DNA of 64,000 nucleotides, taken from positions 1,798,001 through 1,862,000 of the forward strand of contig CM073197.1 in NCBI GenBank assembly GCA_037042915.1, given 5' to 3'. Under the pieces are notes generated by a model. That model saw nothing but the letters and a program-made list of their open reading frames with translations, searched no databases and was not told the origin of the DNA. Below, one piece after another: positions 1 to 10,169 of the stretch. This DNA comes from Auricularia sp. M13 (lineage: Eukaryota > Basidiomycota > Agaricomycetes > Auriculariales > Auriculariaceae). The translations under genes and the position numbers were made by a program. The first letter of the stretch is position 1; every line of letters begins with the position of its first letter.

Positions 1-323
1 ACAAGAGCCAGCGTTTCTGAGGGCTTGTTCTGGATTGCGTGCGCAAGCTCTTCGCTATAGAGCGCGACGTGGCGCAGGTCGACCTCAAGCCAGTACTGCT
101 GTGTTAGCGAGTTTGAGCGCAGTTGGTCGCTGTAAAACGCGTCTTAGCGGCGCGTCCGTAGCGTTCATCGAGGACTTGCTCACCGGTAGACGAATTGCCC
201 GCCAGTGCGAAACTGCATGATGAACTCGTACAGGGCCTTCTCAATCTCGGAAGGCTGGTCTGCGGCTTGCTCGCGCTGGAATACGGGCACATTGTAGATG
301 GCGTTCGCGTCGTAGCCGGACAT
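1..323 (-). CDS. MCM5: MCM5 replicative helicase subunit, 5' end (partial)
   Basis: This is the N-terminal end of an MCM5-like subunit of the MCM2-7 helicase, which unwinds DNA at replication origins in the nucleus. The first exon (184-323) starts MSGYDANAIYNVPVF and continues through EKALYEFIMQFR. A 54-bp GT-AG intron (130-183) is followed by YRDQLRSNSL and YWLEVDLRHVALY. The order, an N-terminal tag followed by the F-Y-R-D-Q-L-R block, is typical of MCM5. The gene runs off the left edge, so the zinc-binding and AAA+ parts are not visible. The start is the first in-frame ATG before the conserved block. The assignment rests on about 75 residues. Confidence 0.85.
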
Positions 324-687
324 GGTGAGTGGTGGGTCGACGGAAGCGGGATGAATTTCGTGCGGAGATGAAATCGCGTCGTTGATTGACGTGTCTTCTG
401 CCCCCGAGCACCAAAAGTGAAATACCAGTCAAGATCTTCTCGTCTGTTTGACAATTCTCCCGGGAGCTTAAGAAATCGGTGGCTAATGCTGGCTCTGCAT
501 AGAATTACACAACAAGTGGTATCATTTCTTTACAGTAGCACTACCGGACAGCTGTAACAAATTCACGTTCTAGGCTGGTAGGGATGGCATCGAATGCGGA
601 ACAGGAGTACCAGGGTATAGCGAAAACCTTTGTTGAAGCAAAAAACACGATATACAAGGCGGTTTGTGCCTACAACAACCGGCAATG
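324..687. other. Intergenic: MCM5 promoter and AP-3 sigma 3' side
   Basis: These 364 bp lie between the MCM5 start and the stop of the AP-3 sigma gene. They must hold the MCM5 promoter and the AP-3 sigma terminator. An open frame from 584 on the plus strand overlaps the AP-3 sigma gene and has no family-like sequence, so I treat it as a shadow. No convincing TATA box was seen. Confidence 0.5.
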
Positions 688-1482
688 CTATCTGGCCCCT
701 ACGCCAGTGATCTTTGTCGTTAGCCAGCCTATCGGGCTGGCGATGGCACTATTCGTGGCTCTGCCTCCGACTCCAGAGCCCACACCGAGCGCCAGCGGAT
801 TTGCGGCAGTGTATGAGGCTTTACGAGCCTTCTGGTGGTCTTTTACTGCACCCGCAGATCAACACGCCACTCGAGACGAAGTTTCGGACAACTCACCAGC
901 GCTGGCAATATCTTCAACATTTGTCTCAAGCACAAGCCCTCCTTGCACTATCTCGGCAAGAATGTGGTGGACCTGGCAGATGGATGAGCTTTGTGCCATA
1001 ACAGCAAAGCGGGGGCCAACCTCATCGAAATGGAAAACGAGATCCAGTTCGCATACGTCCTCGAACGCTCGATCAAGAGACTCCACAAAGACCTAGCGGT
1101 ATTTCAAAATGAGATTCATGGCTGAACAAAGCATTTCTAGGCACTTGGATGAGGTCCAGAATTCCGAGCTCGCTCTCGGAAGTGTCGACAACGAAGACGA
1201 AGTAGAGCGTGGCATAGTTTCGGTAGACAACCCGAATGTCATCGTCCCCAGAGGAACCCAGGAGCGCATTGAGTTCAGGTGCGTCGAGGAAGTTACAGAG
1301 GCCAGCAGGACGAGAAGCAATGAGAGAATAGATTTTATTGAGGAGCATGGTGTGGTTTGCGGGTTGTCGCGAGTAGAACTTGGACAAGCGGGCCGTACCA
1401 GACGTGTTGACTACGTTCTCATGAGCACAAAGCATGGCATGGCACAGAGAACCGGCGCACAGATGAATACTGCGTGAATCAT
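688..1482 (-). CDS. APS3: AP-3 complex sigma subunit
   Basis: This is the small (sigma) subunit of the AP-3 adaptor, which sorts cargo from endosome or Golgi to the vacuole. Five exons (1461-1482, 1145-1410, 1021-1092, 897-972, 688-845) give 197 residues. The N-terminus MIHAVFIFNTSGTARLSKFY matches the sigma longin fold. The blocks YATLYFVFVVDTSESELG and FENVCELDLVFH-like (here FEDVCELDLVFHFDEV) are hallmarks of AP-3 rather than AP-1 or AP-2 sigma. The first exon codes for only seven residues, and the phase across its 50-bp intron fixes the start. A low-complexity tail of about 50 residues follows the core. CSN6 starts 80 bp away on the other strand. Confidence 0.93.
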
Positions 1483-1562
1483 GGCTGGAGCTGAGTTGAG
1501 GCAAGGACAAAGACACGCTGCGGCTGCCGCCGGCTTGTATCGCTCGCCACCAGGTACCAACC

Positions 1563-2983
1563 ATGCAAGTCGACGAGCCATCGGTCGTTCTGCCGTCCTC
1601 GACGACATCCACGCTGTCCCTGGCGCTGTACGTTCTTGTTCTATCTGGTTGATGTCGCGTCGGCGGCTTAAGACGCACATGCAGCCACCCACTGCCGATA
1701 CTCAATATCTCTGAGCATCTGACGCGCCTCAAGCTCCAGCAGAACAAGCAAAATCCATTTGGTCGGTCGTTGCATACCTTCTGCACACTTGGCTAACTCG
1801 AAGCTGCTGCTGCCGTACACAGTCCTTGGGGCGCTCCTCGGCACACAGAACGGTCGCGAAGTCGAAATCGTCAACACCTTTGAGCTCGCCATTGTGCCCG
1901 AGACCGAAGAGGGCGGCGAGCCCAAGGTCGACCATGACTTCCTTGTCACCCGTCGCGACCAATGTATGTACCAGACGCGTACGCCGATCGCCACATTCTC
2001 ACTTGCCCCGCAGACAAGCAAGTATTTCCTTCGCTCGAGTTCATAGGATGGTACTCCGTTGCGCCTGTTCCAACGTCCCTCCATATCGCTCTTCACAACC
2101 AGGTACGCAGACTGCACACGCATTTAATTTATCTCACCTCGTCGCAGTTCACCACCTACTCGTCAACACCGCTGTTGTTGCTTCTGCAACCAAACCAATC
2201 TGGGGTACAGTCCCAAGGCCAGCTGCCGCTTAAGGCGTACGAGCCGACGCTCGAGATTCGCGACAGGAAATCGCGCGCGGTATTCGTCGAGGCCCCCTTC
2301 AATGTTGAAACGGGCGAGGCAGAGCGCATTGCCGTGGACTGGACGGCCAAGGGTGGTGCTGGCGGCACTTCATGTATTTGGAATTTTTTTCGTCCTCTCG
2401 CTCATGTCTGACTAGGCGATTTAGTGAGCTCGCACCTTGCCACCCAGCGTGCAGCCATCAAAATGTTGCACGACAGAATCCTTGTGCTCGTTCAATATGT
2501 GTCCGCCGTAATAGCAGGTGATTTCGCTCCCTTACTGTGCCATTTATGCCCCAACTAACGAAACCGAAGGAGAGGCAAAGCCTGATCACGCTGTGCTTCG
2601 TGCTCTTTCTGCTCTTGTGGCGTCGCTGCCCGCCAGCGAAAACCTGCAATTCCGAGAAGAATTTGAGACGGTTCGTATCACCAGTATTACCTCTGCTGGA
2701 CACAAGCTGATTTGCAAAAACTGCAGGAATACGCTGATGTACAGATTACTGCGTATCTGTCCGCGTTGACCAAGTCGACGAGTATATTGAATGACGTGAG
2801 CTAGTCCCACTAGACCGACTGCTCAGACTGAGTCATTTGCAGCTCGTCGACAAGCACGTTCTTGTGTCGGCGGCCTCAAGGGCAGAGGGTCAGATGAGCG
2901 GCGCCGGCGCAATGGGGGCTGCGAGGACACGTGCTATGGGACGCAGCCGCTTTGGCCACGAGTGGGAAGGGCGGTTCCATTAG
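1563..2983 (+). CDS. CSN6: COP9 signalosome subunit 6 (MPN- domain)
   Basis: CSN6 is the catalytically inactive MPN partner of CSN5 in the COP9 signalosome, which removes Nedd8 from cullins. Nine exons (1563-1627, 1685-1761, 1823-1963, 2014-2102, 2148-2373, 2416-2517, 2570-2670, 2727-2795, 2843-2983) give 336 residues, the usual size. The MPN domain begins at ALHPLPILNIS and continues through LGALLGTQNGREVEIVNTF, DQYKQVFPSLEFIGWYS and FTTYSSTPLLLLL. The JAMM zinc ligands (HxH and S-x7-D) are absent, as expected for CSN6. The C-terminal helical part contains QRAAIKMLHDRILVL and ends FGHEWEGRFH. All phases close without a frameshift. Confidence 0.94.
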
Positions 2984-3191
2984 TACTAGAAATAATCTGA
3001 CCCCTCTTTGTTGCATTCCATAATCGCAATTGCAGTCGCTGCTTTCGTTGTTCTGAATATTTAGTCGCCCTTCCGGGCCAGACTCAACGAAGCCGACCGG
3101 CCCCCCCCTGTCGCTCGTATGTAATGCAAGCTTGCACTTGAGTTGCAGTGGAGTTGAGCGGCAGCTCGTCTCTTGATTCCCTACCATCATC

Positions 3192-4079
3192 ATGTCCCGT
3201 CTGCAAACGATATCTTTCGCCGACCTACTTCTGAACCCCGGTGGTGTCTATGTGAGTGCTCGAACGGACTTGCCGCTATCGTTTATCTGGTAGCTGAGGA
3301 TAATCAGATCCTTTCATATGGCTGGCTGTTCGGTCAGAGTATGCTGTTGAAGACTTAGGCAGTCACTGCGTCAACTGCTCACGAACGCCATACAGCCATC
3401 TGGGTTAGCTTCATCGGCGGTGTCATAGCGCATCGTAGCCTCAGTACGTTTCGCATTGCGCCGTGGCAACTGAGGGATTGGGAACGTTGAACCGGTCCAG
3501 CCCGCCCCCAATTCGCCGCGCTCCAATCGAAGAGCTTCCCGGCGTACTTCTCATCCTCAGCAGTGCTCTCAGGGTTGGTCTCCGGGTACTGGATCGGGGT
3601 TATCTGACTCTCATGACTATCAACAGCATCATGCTGGTCCTGTGGACGTATTCGCATCCGGATGTCATCCCCAACCTAGCCAAACCGGCCCTTGTGGACG
3701 TTCTTCAAGTCTATGTGCTCTTCTCTATAGCACTGCTCCAAGGGGCGAACTACCTCTTTGTCGGACCTATCACGAACAAGTGAGCGCTCCATGCTCCTGT
3801 CTTCTGCAGCCTGACACGTCCTTTCCCAGGCTCAGCTTCGAACGTCAACGTCTGGAACGCGAGGAGGGCAAGGCATACAACGACCCTCAGGTTTGCCTCT
3901 TGTGTCCGGCCACCTCGGCGGTATTCTGATGACGTTTCCAGGCATCTGAGGCCTTGAAGGCCCTCAACAAGCAGTTCGGCAAATGGCACGGGATTAGCAG
4001 TCTGCTGAACCTTTCCGTAGTCCTCGCGCTCGGATTCCACGGCCTAGTCATTGGGCAGTATGGTCTGCGTAGCTACTAG
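3192..4079 (+). CDS. TMEM205-like (DUF4149) membrane protein
   Basis: A small polytopic membrane protein of the DUF4149/TMEM205 family; its biochemical role in fungi is not established. Seven exons (3192-3251, 3308-3332, 3396-3443, 3501-3573, 3627-3779, 3830-3890, 3942-4079) give 185 residues. Family landmarks are WVSFIGGVIAHRSLTRPQF, then ALQSKSFPAYF, a second hydrophobic segment VLWTYSHPDVI, a third around VLFSIALLQGANYLF, the charged loop LERE-EGKAYNDPQ, and the closing KQFGKWHGISSLLNLSVVL. Four membrane segments are likely. Exon 2 is only 25 bp. The family call is strong; a function should not be assumed. Confidence 0.85.
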
Positions 4080-4203
4080 TCGTTTCGTGCAAATGTGGAA
4101 TAAATGCGGAAATGCTGAGCGCGACGACGTGTCGCGCTGAGAATAGAAGCTGAAGACGTGTTCACGTCGGACAAGTCCGCACGCAACCTCGTCCATACCG
4201 CGC

Positions 4204-6002
4204 ATGTTCGCGCGCACGCTCCTTCTCGGACTCGTTCCTTCGCTTGCGCGTCTTGCGCAGGCCCTCAATGTACCCGCCCATTTCGAGAATACTGCGATAG
4301 TCCGCACCGTCGAGCTGGGCGCGTCGCTCTCGTCTGCAACGACTACATATACCGTCCGCGCGCTGGTTGATGGGGCCAAGGAATATGTGGTAGCACTTAG
4401 CAAGGAGGATGGCGCCCAGACAACGTGGTTTCAACCCAAGCTGAAGGGTAGCGAAGGCGAGCTACCGACCGTGCAGGGCTTCGACGAGCAAGAGTACGTG
4501 GTCGGGCTGCACCGCCGTCAGCACGCGTCTGACCGCCGACAGCCAAGTGTACTATTACAAGCTGGCGCTACCGAATCCGTTGAAACGCGACGAGTCCGTG
4601 ACCCTCAATATCCTGACGTCGCTCTCGCACGCGTCAACCCCTTGGCCGCCGACTGCAGGGCAGAAGGACCCTGTCAAGCTCAAGTTCCAAGGTGACATGC
4701 TGGTTCTCAGCCCATATGAAACCATCTCCCAGCGTACCAAAATTCGGTACGACTATACAGCAAGATCTCGGGGTTGTCGCTGACAGATTGCGTTTTGTGC
4801 AGCTCGCCGACACCAAGCATCGGATCGTTCTCTGACCCTAGCCCTCCGTCCATCTTCGTCAAAGAGGCGCAGGCAACCAAATCTGGCTCTATAGTGACAT
4901 ACGGACCTTTCGCGTCCCTTCCCTCGTCTACTTCCACCGATTTCCGTAAGGAACACCAGCGACGAATTGCCGTAAACTACGAGTCCGACGGCGCCGTCGT
5001 TTCCGTGCTCAGCCTTCAACGCGTCGCTGAAATAAGTCACTGGGGCAACAACTTGAACGTTCAGGACGGGATTCATCTTCAAAACGGCGGTCCCACGTAT
5101 GCACAATTTCCATTGCCAGATACAGATTTGACAAGTTTTCTGACTGGTTCGCTAGCCTGAAGGGACAGTTTTCTCGCGTCGAGCACCAACACGCCACCTT
5201 CTATCAACGCCCGACGCCGTCCACAATTTGGTGGCTCAACCTGTACCTGCCACCAGGCATCCAATCGCCGTACTTTGTCGATCTAAATGGCAACGTTTCG
5301 ACCTCGCATTTCCGTCCGACGCCGTCGTTGCCGCAGGCAGAGTCACCCTTCTTCAACCCTCAGTCCGTACAGGGGCTCAGGCCTGACAGTCGCGCGCTGG
5401 CCAGCAAATTCAGCTTGCTCCAACTGCGCCCGCGGTACCCAATGTTGGGTGGATGGAACTATACGTTCACATTGGGATGGGACGCTCCCCTTGCAGATTG
5501 GGCGGGCTATGACCGCAAATCTGGCAAGTACATCGTAGGAGTGCCTTTCCTCAATACGTTCAAAGACGTTTCTGTCGACAAGGCCGAATTCAAGATTGTT
5601 CTTCCCGAAGGAGCGACGTGAGCTCTCCCAACGTCAAAAATGCTAGTTGCAGACCACTAAATCGGCATTACAGAGATGTAGAGGTCTTTCCACCATTCCC
5701 CGTCGATAGCATTGAACGCTCGACGCATGTGACCTTCCTCGACACTGTCGGACGCCCTGCGGTAACACTAAAAAAGGATCATGTGACTGACAAGCACATT
5801 GGCATCGTCTATGTACGGGCGACCCTGCACGTCCTCGTCTTGATTGATCTAACGATTGCCCCAGGTCTCGTATTCCGTACCGCTTTCGGCTCATCTCAAA
5901 AAGCCACTGGCGGTCGCAGTGGCAACGATTGGTTTGTTTACCCTAACCTTCGTGGCCCGACGCGTAGATCCCCGAATCCACAGCCCATCTCCGAAGAAGT
6001 AA
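4204..6002 (+). CDS. OST1: Oligosaccharyltransferase subunit OST1 (ribophorin I)
   Basis: OST1 is the ribophorin I subunit of the ER oligosaccharyltransferase, which N-glycosylates nascent secretory proteins. Six exons (4204-4493, 4543-4746, 4803-5096, 5156-5617, 5674-5812, 5865-6002) give about 508 residues. An N-terminal signal peptide (MFARTLLLGLVPSLARLAQA) is followed by the lumenal domain with HATFYQRP, VDLNGNVSTSH, LRPRYPMLGGWNYTFTLGW and KIVLPEGATDVEVFPPFPV. One membrane segment lies near the C-terminus (LAVATIGLFTLTFVARRV) before a short cytosolic tail. The first intron border (near 4494-4542) is the least certain, because that stretch of the family is variable. Confidence 0.92.
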
Positions 6003-6269
6003 CCACTGCTGTGTACGTATGCCTAAATCGGAGGATAAACTGGACTTGGCGAAATGTCAGGAAGGTTGGGTGTACCAAATGATAAACATTGAATTGCCCG
6101 ATTCGATGCAAGTGTGTATTCTATATGCAAGACGATGTGGCGTACTATCTACTATAAGGGAACCAATGACACTAGAATATCTAAGGTGATTGTGTATGCG
6201 GTTACTAGATGTTCAAGAAATTTACCACCGACCCCAGGAGAGGTGACCTTTGTGCCGCAGCGGGATCCA

Positions 6270-7198
6270 TTAGATGTAGCACCTGGAGTACGCATCAGGA
6301 GGGAGCGCGCAGGGCCACTGGTTGGCGCTAATAGCGCCCTCCCATTGACTCGCGCTGGCCCTGTAGAGATCGAGGCTCGCTCGTGCATTCTCCGCCTGTA
6401 CACCGAGTCCCTTCAGCGTCAAACAATCCTTCAGCCACATGCATGGATGACTCACTGGGTCTTCTCCGGCGGTACCGATACGCCGCATCATGAAGTTGGA
6501 GACTAGTTCTGGGAGCTCGAAGATATGGTTCGGACCGGCACGAAGGGCGTTTCTAGGAGAATCAGTGAGACGATGGGGACATGACTATCTCGGACTAGGA
6601 GGCATACCTATAAGGCATGTAGAGGGCTAGGTCGCGCGTCAAGGTCGCGGGGTGCGCGATTCCCAACACCTGCGCCACGATACGTGAGAACTCCGGGCAC
6701 ACGCTAGGTCGGAGGGCAATACTCACCGAGAGCGCTAGCCACAGCTGCAAATGATGCAGAGATAGAGTCAGCGACGGTTTCGGTGAACTCACATGTGCTC
6801 TCACCCTGTGCCCGACCAGGGTGCGGCCTCGGATGATTTGCGAGACGGTGCGCTGAACTGTGGCGAAGGGCATGGCTGTGGCTAATCAAGGCGTCAGGTC
6901 AGAAGCCGGTATATAGGCCGGCATTCAAAGACACTCACGGGCGTTGAGGTGATTCGCTGTAATACCCGTGGCAGCAGTACGGTAATCGACAACCGGCATC
7001 GTGGGCTTCACAAATGCGTTGAACAATGCATTCCCGCCGCCGTCCACGATACAGATCCTCCTGAAAGTAACCGGAGAACCGAGTGAGTTCCATCTAAAAC
7101 ACTGATGTACGGTCATACGCACGCAAGCATGGGAGTGGTGCCACCGGCGCCAATCCCAACACAAACGCATGAAATAGAGACGATGCTACAGACCCGGT
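6270..7198 (-). pseudogene. REX4-type 3'-5' exonuclease relic, catalytic site lost
   Basis: Seven exons (7123-about 7198, 6939-7060, 6805-6881, 6727-6744, 6608-6669, 6456-6552, 6270-6395) splice in phase into a protein aligned with REX4/ISG20-like exonucleases: GIGAGGTTPMLARICIVDGG, FVKPTMPVVDYRTAATGIT, RGRTLVGH, VLGIAHPATLTRDLALYMPY and AENARASLDLYR. In active members the DEDDh residues sit in DCEMVG, HND and HDSVEDA. Here the first motif reads SCVCVG, the HND region reads RLWLALS, and the last reads EDPAENA, so all the acidic residues and the catalytic His are replaced. No in-frame ATG or N-terminal exon was found. I call it a pseudogene, although a catalytically dead protein cannot be excluded because the frame and introns are intact. 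Confidence 0.65.
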
Positions 7199-8807
7199 CA
7201 AAAACGTGGCCGCTTATCCATCAACGTCATTCTTCACGTACACAGACATGGGAATAACTTTGGATGAAGGCGGAGAATGCTGTGGGGAATGATGTTGGGA
7301 GGAGTCGCACGCGCTCCAGCATTTATGTTTCTCGTGCTGAATTGCTCGATCGACCCGCCACCGCTGGTCCCCTACGGTCGACGTCGCGTATCACTAGATT
7401 TCTTAATACAAGATCTCCAAGCTCATGTGAATCTGTTGGAGACAGTAGGTACAGTAACTCAGTCAAATCACCGCCGCCGCTGAGGCTGACACGTTGAGGA
7501 CTCCGCGATCGCTGAGAATCGCGCGTACTCTATGGATTCTAGAGTGGTTCATATTTCAAAGTCGATTAATTCAGGGAGAAGCCACTCGACGGTATTGTCG
7601 AGGGATGTGCTTCTCTTGCTCGCTTCCGTCTGTGCAGTGATCCTCAGGCTCGTCGAGTCGCAGTCAACTGAATATCCTGAGTTTTCCAGAGTAATTCTTC
7701 CCCCGCATCCTTCGTGAGACTCTTCAGTTTATCGGTGCGAGTTGCATCATCGTCGGAGATCCATGCAATACAACTAGCCCTCCTTGTAGTGCCACAGCGA
7801 AACGTACCATTCACTTGGGATGAGATTATGCGCGACTGCGGCTTCCTCGGGCATCTCACATTAGGTATAGTCTCTACACCGCTTGGATCTGAGTGCCTAA
7901 GCACGGAGCATGGATTTCGCGTAGGTAATTGTTTGCCCGGGTCACGGGATCGCAATTTTGCGCGGAGAACCACAGCCAGAAGCTAAGCGAACGGATGAGT
8001 TTGGCATTAGCTGCCATAAATTATGAGAGAACCGCCTTGCGACTATCTGGCTGAGCGACCAGGATCTCATCATTGTCCCAGTCGTCCTCAAAATCCAGGG
8101 TTGGAATCATCGAACGCCATTTCCCGGGCCATAGGCGAGATTCGGCGCTACCTCAGCCTTGGACATGGCGCACGCAATGTTGCCCTTGGGGCCTTCCAGT
8201 TTCTACACTCCCGTAACACATGGCAATTTATCGGGAATGTTGAAGGCGGTCAGGGGCATACGCCATACAATCCACAAGATAAAATTCAGTGGTAGCTCTG
8301 AAAGCCTCGTGCGCGCGACGTGTGAGCTCCGTGAATGACGCACACCATGATATTTGCGCATACAGCAGCGCGGGGAAGATAGCAAAGCATGAGACAAACA
8401 ACAGGGCAAGCTACAACGATTAGTCGTTGTTTGCGTGGCAATCCGGCCTTGGCCACACCTAAAGAAGCGTATTCTCTGACCTGCGCTGGAGATCCCTTCA
8501 TGAGAGTTCTAAGGGGATTCTCTTCGAGGAAAGTGGCGGAGACGGAGTGCTCGACGTTGAACTGTTTGGACCTACTTCCACGGTTGCTTGGGCGTCTTGT
8601 CGTCATTGTACGATGATGACGGGTGAAGTCTGCACAAATTTTGCGTCATTTCCTCGTGTTCACGGGATTACGATTGAATTTGAAAACTGTATAACACGGG
8701 TGGGACGGGCGCTGTTAACTCCAGATGGATTGTGGCTGTGAGTTGCTGTCAAAAAATTGAGCACACGATCTCGCATTGCCAAGAAAAAATACATGTAAAG
8801 AAAGCAG
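7199..8807. other. Gene-poor 1.6-kb stretch
   Basis: No gene can be supported here. Open frames on both strands (for example 7714-7986 plus, 8023-8295 plus, 8286-8606 minus) are short, lack plausible splice partners and match no family I recognise. If the exonuclease relic had an N-terminal region, it should lie at the left end of this stretch, but I could not find it. Decayed coding sequence is possible. Confidence 0.5.
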
Positions 8808-9692
8808 TCAGTCCGTAGGCATATGACCTTCTTTAAGGCTACGTTCGAGCCGCGCGACTTCCTCGGACGTGGTGGCATTTGCAATTGCAAGCTTCACGCG
8901 CGCGCGCTCTTCGTCGGACATGAGCCTGCCAGCCTTACCGGCTGACAACCCTTGTCTGGGTTCGTCTAGGGCGAGCGTTTGTTTCCCAGCCTGAGTCGAG
9001 ACGGTGGATGATAGCGTCGCCGCGAGGGAAGTCAAAAGCCCGTCCTCCGTCAGGAATACTGCTTTCGCTGTTTCGCGCTCCTTTGGAAAACAATCAGAAG
9101 ATTGCCATCGCACAGAGTCGGCGAGCGAACAGACCTTATCTCTTATTCTCGTGTAGTCAAGGACTCTTAGAGACTTTATACGGAACGCAAGCCACTCGCG
9201 GTACCATTTCCGCTCTCTCACCGGATTGCCGAGGAGGCTCAGATATTGGAGAAAGCGCAGATGCTGCAGCGGTTCGAGGTCTCCCAGCTCGGTTATCTGG
9301 TTGTTGGTAAAGACCAGGGTTGTCAAGTTGGGCGCGGACAGGTGTATGGAGGGCGATATGTGCGCAATGCGGTTGTTGGACAGGAGCAACGTGCGAAGGC
9401 GCTTCATGAGTGGCAGGTTGGATACAGAGGTGAGCGAGTTGTCTGTGAAGTCGATGGTGTCGTTTTGGTCCTGATTGACGTGCGTTCATATGACTGGCAT
9501 CGTTCGCGGATTACGGGCGCGCGCACCTTGGTCGTGCCCAAGTTTTCAATGGCAGGGATTTTGTGCCCTGTTTCGTTGAGGCGGCCGTACATCGCTTAGG
9601 TACACGGGCTCACCTCTGAGGTCCAGCTCGCGCTCTTTGACCGCGTTTATACGCGAGGGTGACGCGTTGAGGAGCTCGACCGTGAGCTTCAT
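8808..9692 (-). CDS. LEA1: U2 snRNP protein A' (LEA1)
   Basis: U2A' is the leucine-rich-repeat protein that binds U2 snRNA with U2B'' in the spliceosomal U2 snRNP. Four exons (9614-9692, 9527-9567, 9135-9470, 8808-9080) give about 242 residues. The start MKLTVELLNASPSRINAVKE and ELDLRGHKIPAIENLG is typical of U2A', and the LRR core contains LRTLLLSNNRIAHI, LTTLVFTNNQITEL and LQYLSLLGNPV. The cap VRVLDY-like motif appears as LRVLDYTRIRDK. The third intron (9081-9134, 54 bp) is in frame and stop-free, so retention would add 18 residues. It is removed here because ERETAKAVF then follows directly, as in the family. Confidence 0.93.
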
Positions 9693-10169
9693 GGTTGCGC
9701 GTGTCGGTCGGAGTTGGAATCAGGACCTTCTCTTCATCGTCGCGAGATGCGAGGACATACAGTTTGGGCAGATTTGAAGCCGGCTCCTCAGAGCCATGAC
9801 ATGTAGCAGGGGCCGGGATGGCTGGAACGAGGGTGACGTGCCGTATGGCATGGTGCACGAGGCGGTGGCCTGGCCGTCGCGTGTTGGAGGGGCCATAGTG
9901 TATTGCCTGCGTTATAGCTACCAGCGAAAAGTGGTCTCAATGAGAGTCTCAGTATTATACCTGCATGTTCTGGCGACCTCCCGTCTCGTCTCGGCGGTGG
10001 ACACCGGTGTCGTCAGCGCCGTCGACGCCGCCGCCGCCGTTGCATGTCCACGTTGAAAGTCCGCTGTTTCCGGCCAAGGAACCTTTTTCCCTCAAGGACC
10101 CAACTTCCGCCCAGGTCAGCGCTCACCGCCGCAGCACTGGCGCCACGCAGAGAGCTGACAGCCGCCTAG
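9693..10169. promoter_or_regulatory. Divergent promoter region LEA1 / CDC3
   Basis: This 477-bp interval separates the LEA1 and CDC3 start codons, which face away from each other. It must contain both promoters. The right half has C/T-rich tracts typical of fungal promoters. No clear TATA box or known operator is visible. Confidence 0.5.

Noticed and set aside
584-1096. Plus-strand frame of 170 codons
   Set aside because: It lies over the AP-3 sigma gene, whose minus-strand exons match the family throughout.
8020-8300. Minus-strand text loosely like ribosomal protein L6
   Set aside because: A few matching residues (a GPKG-like turn) in a frame with stops and no splice partners; too weak to call.
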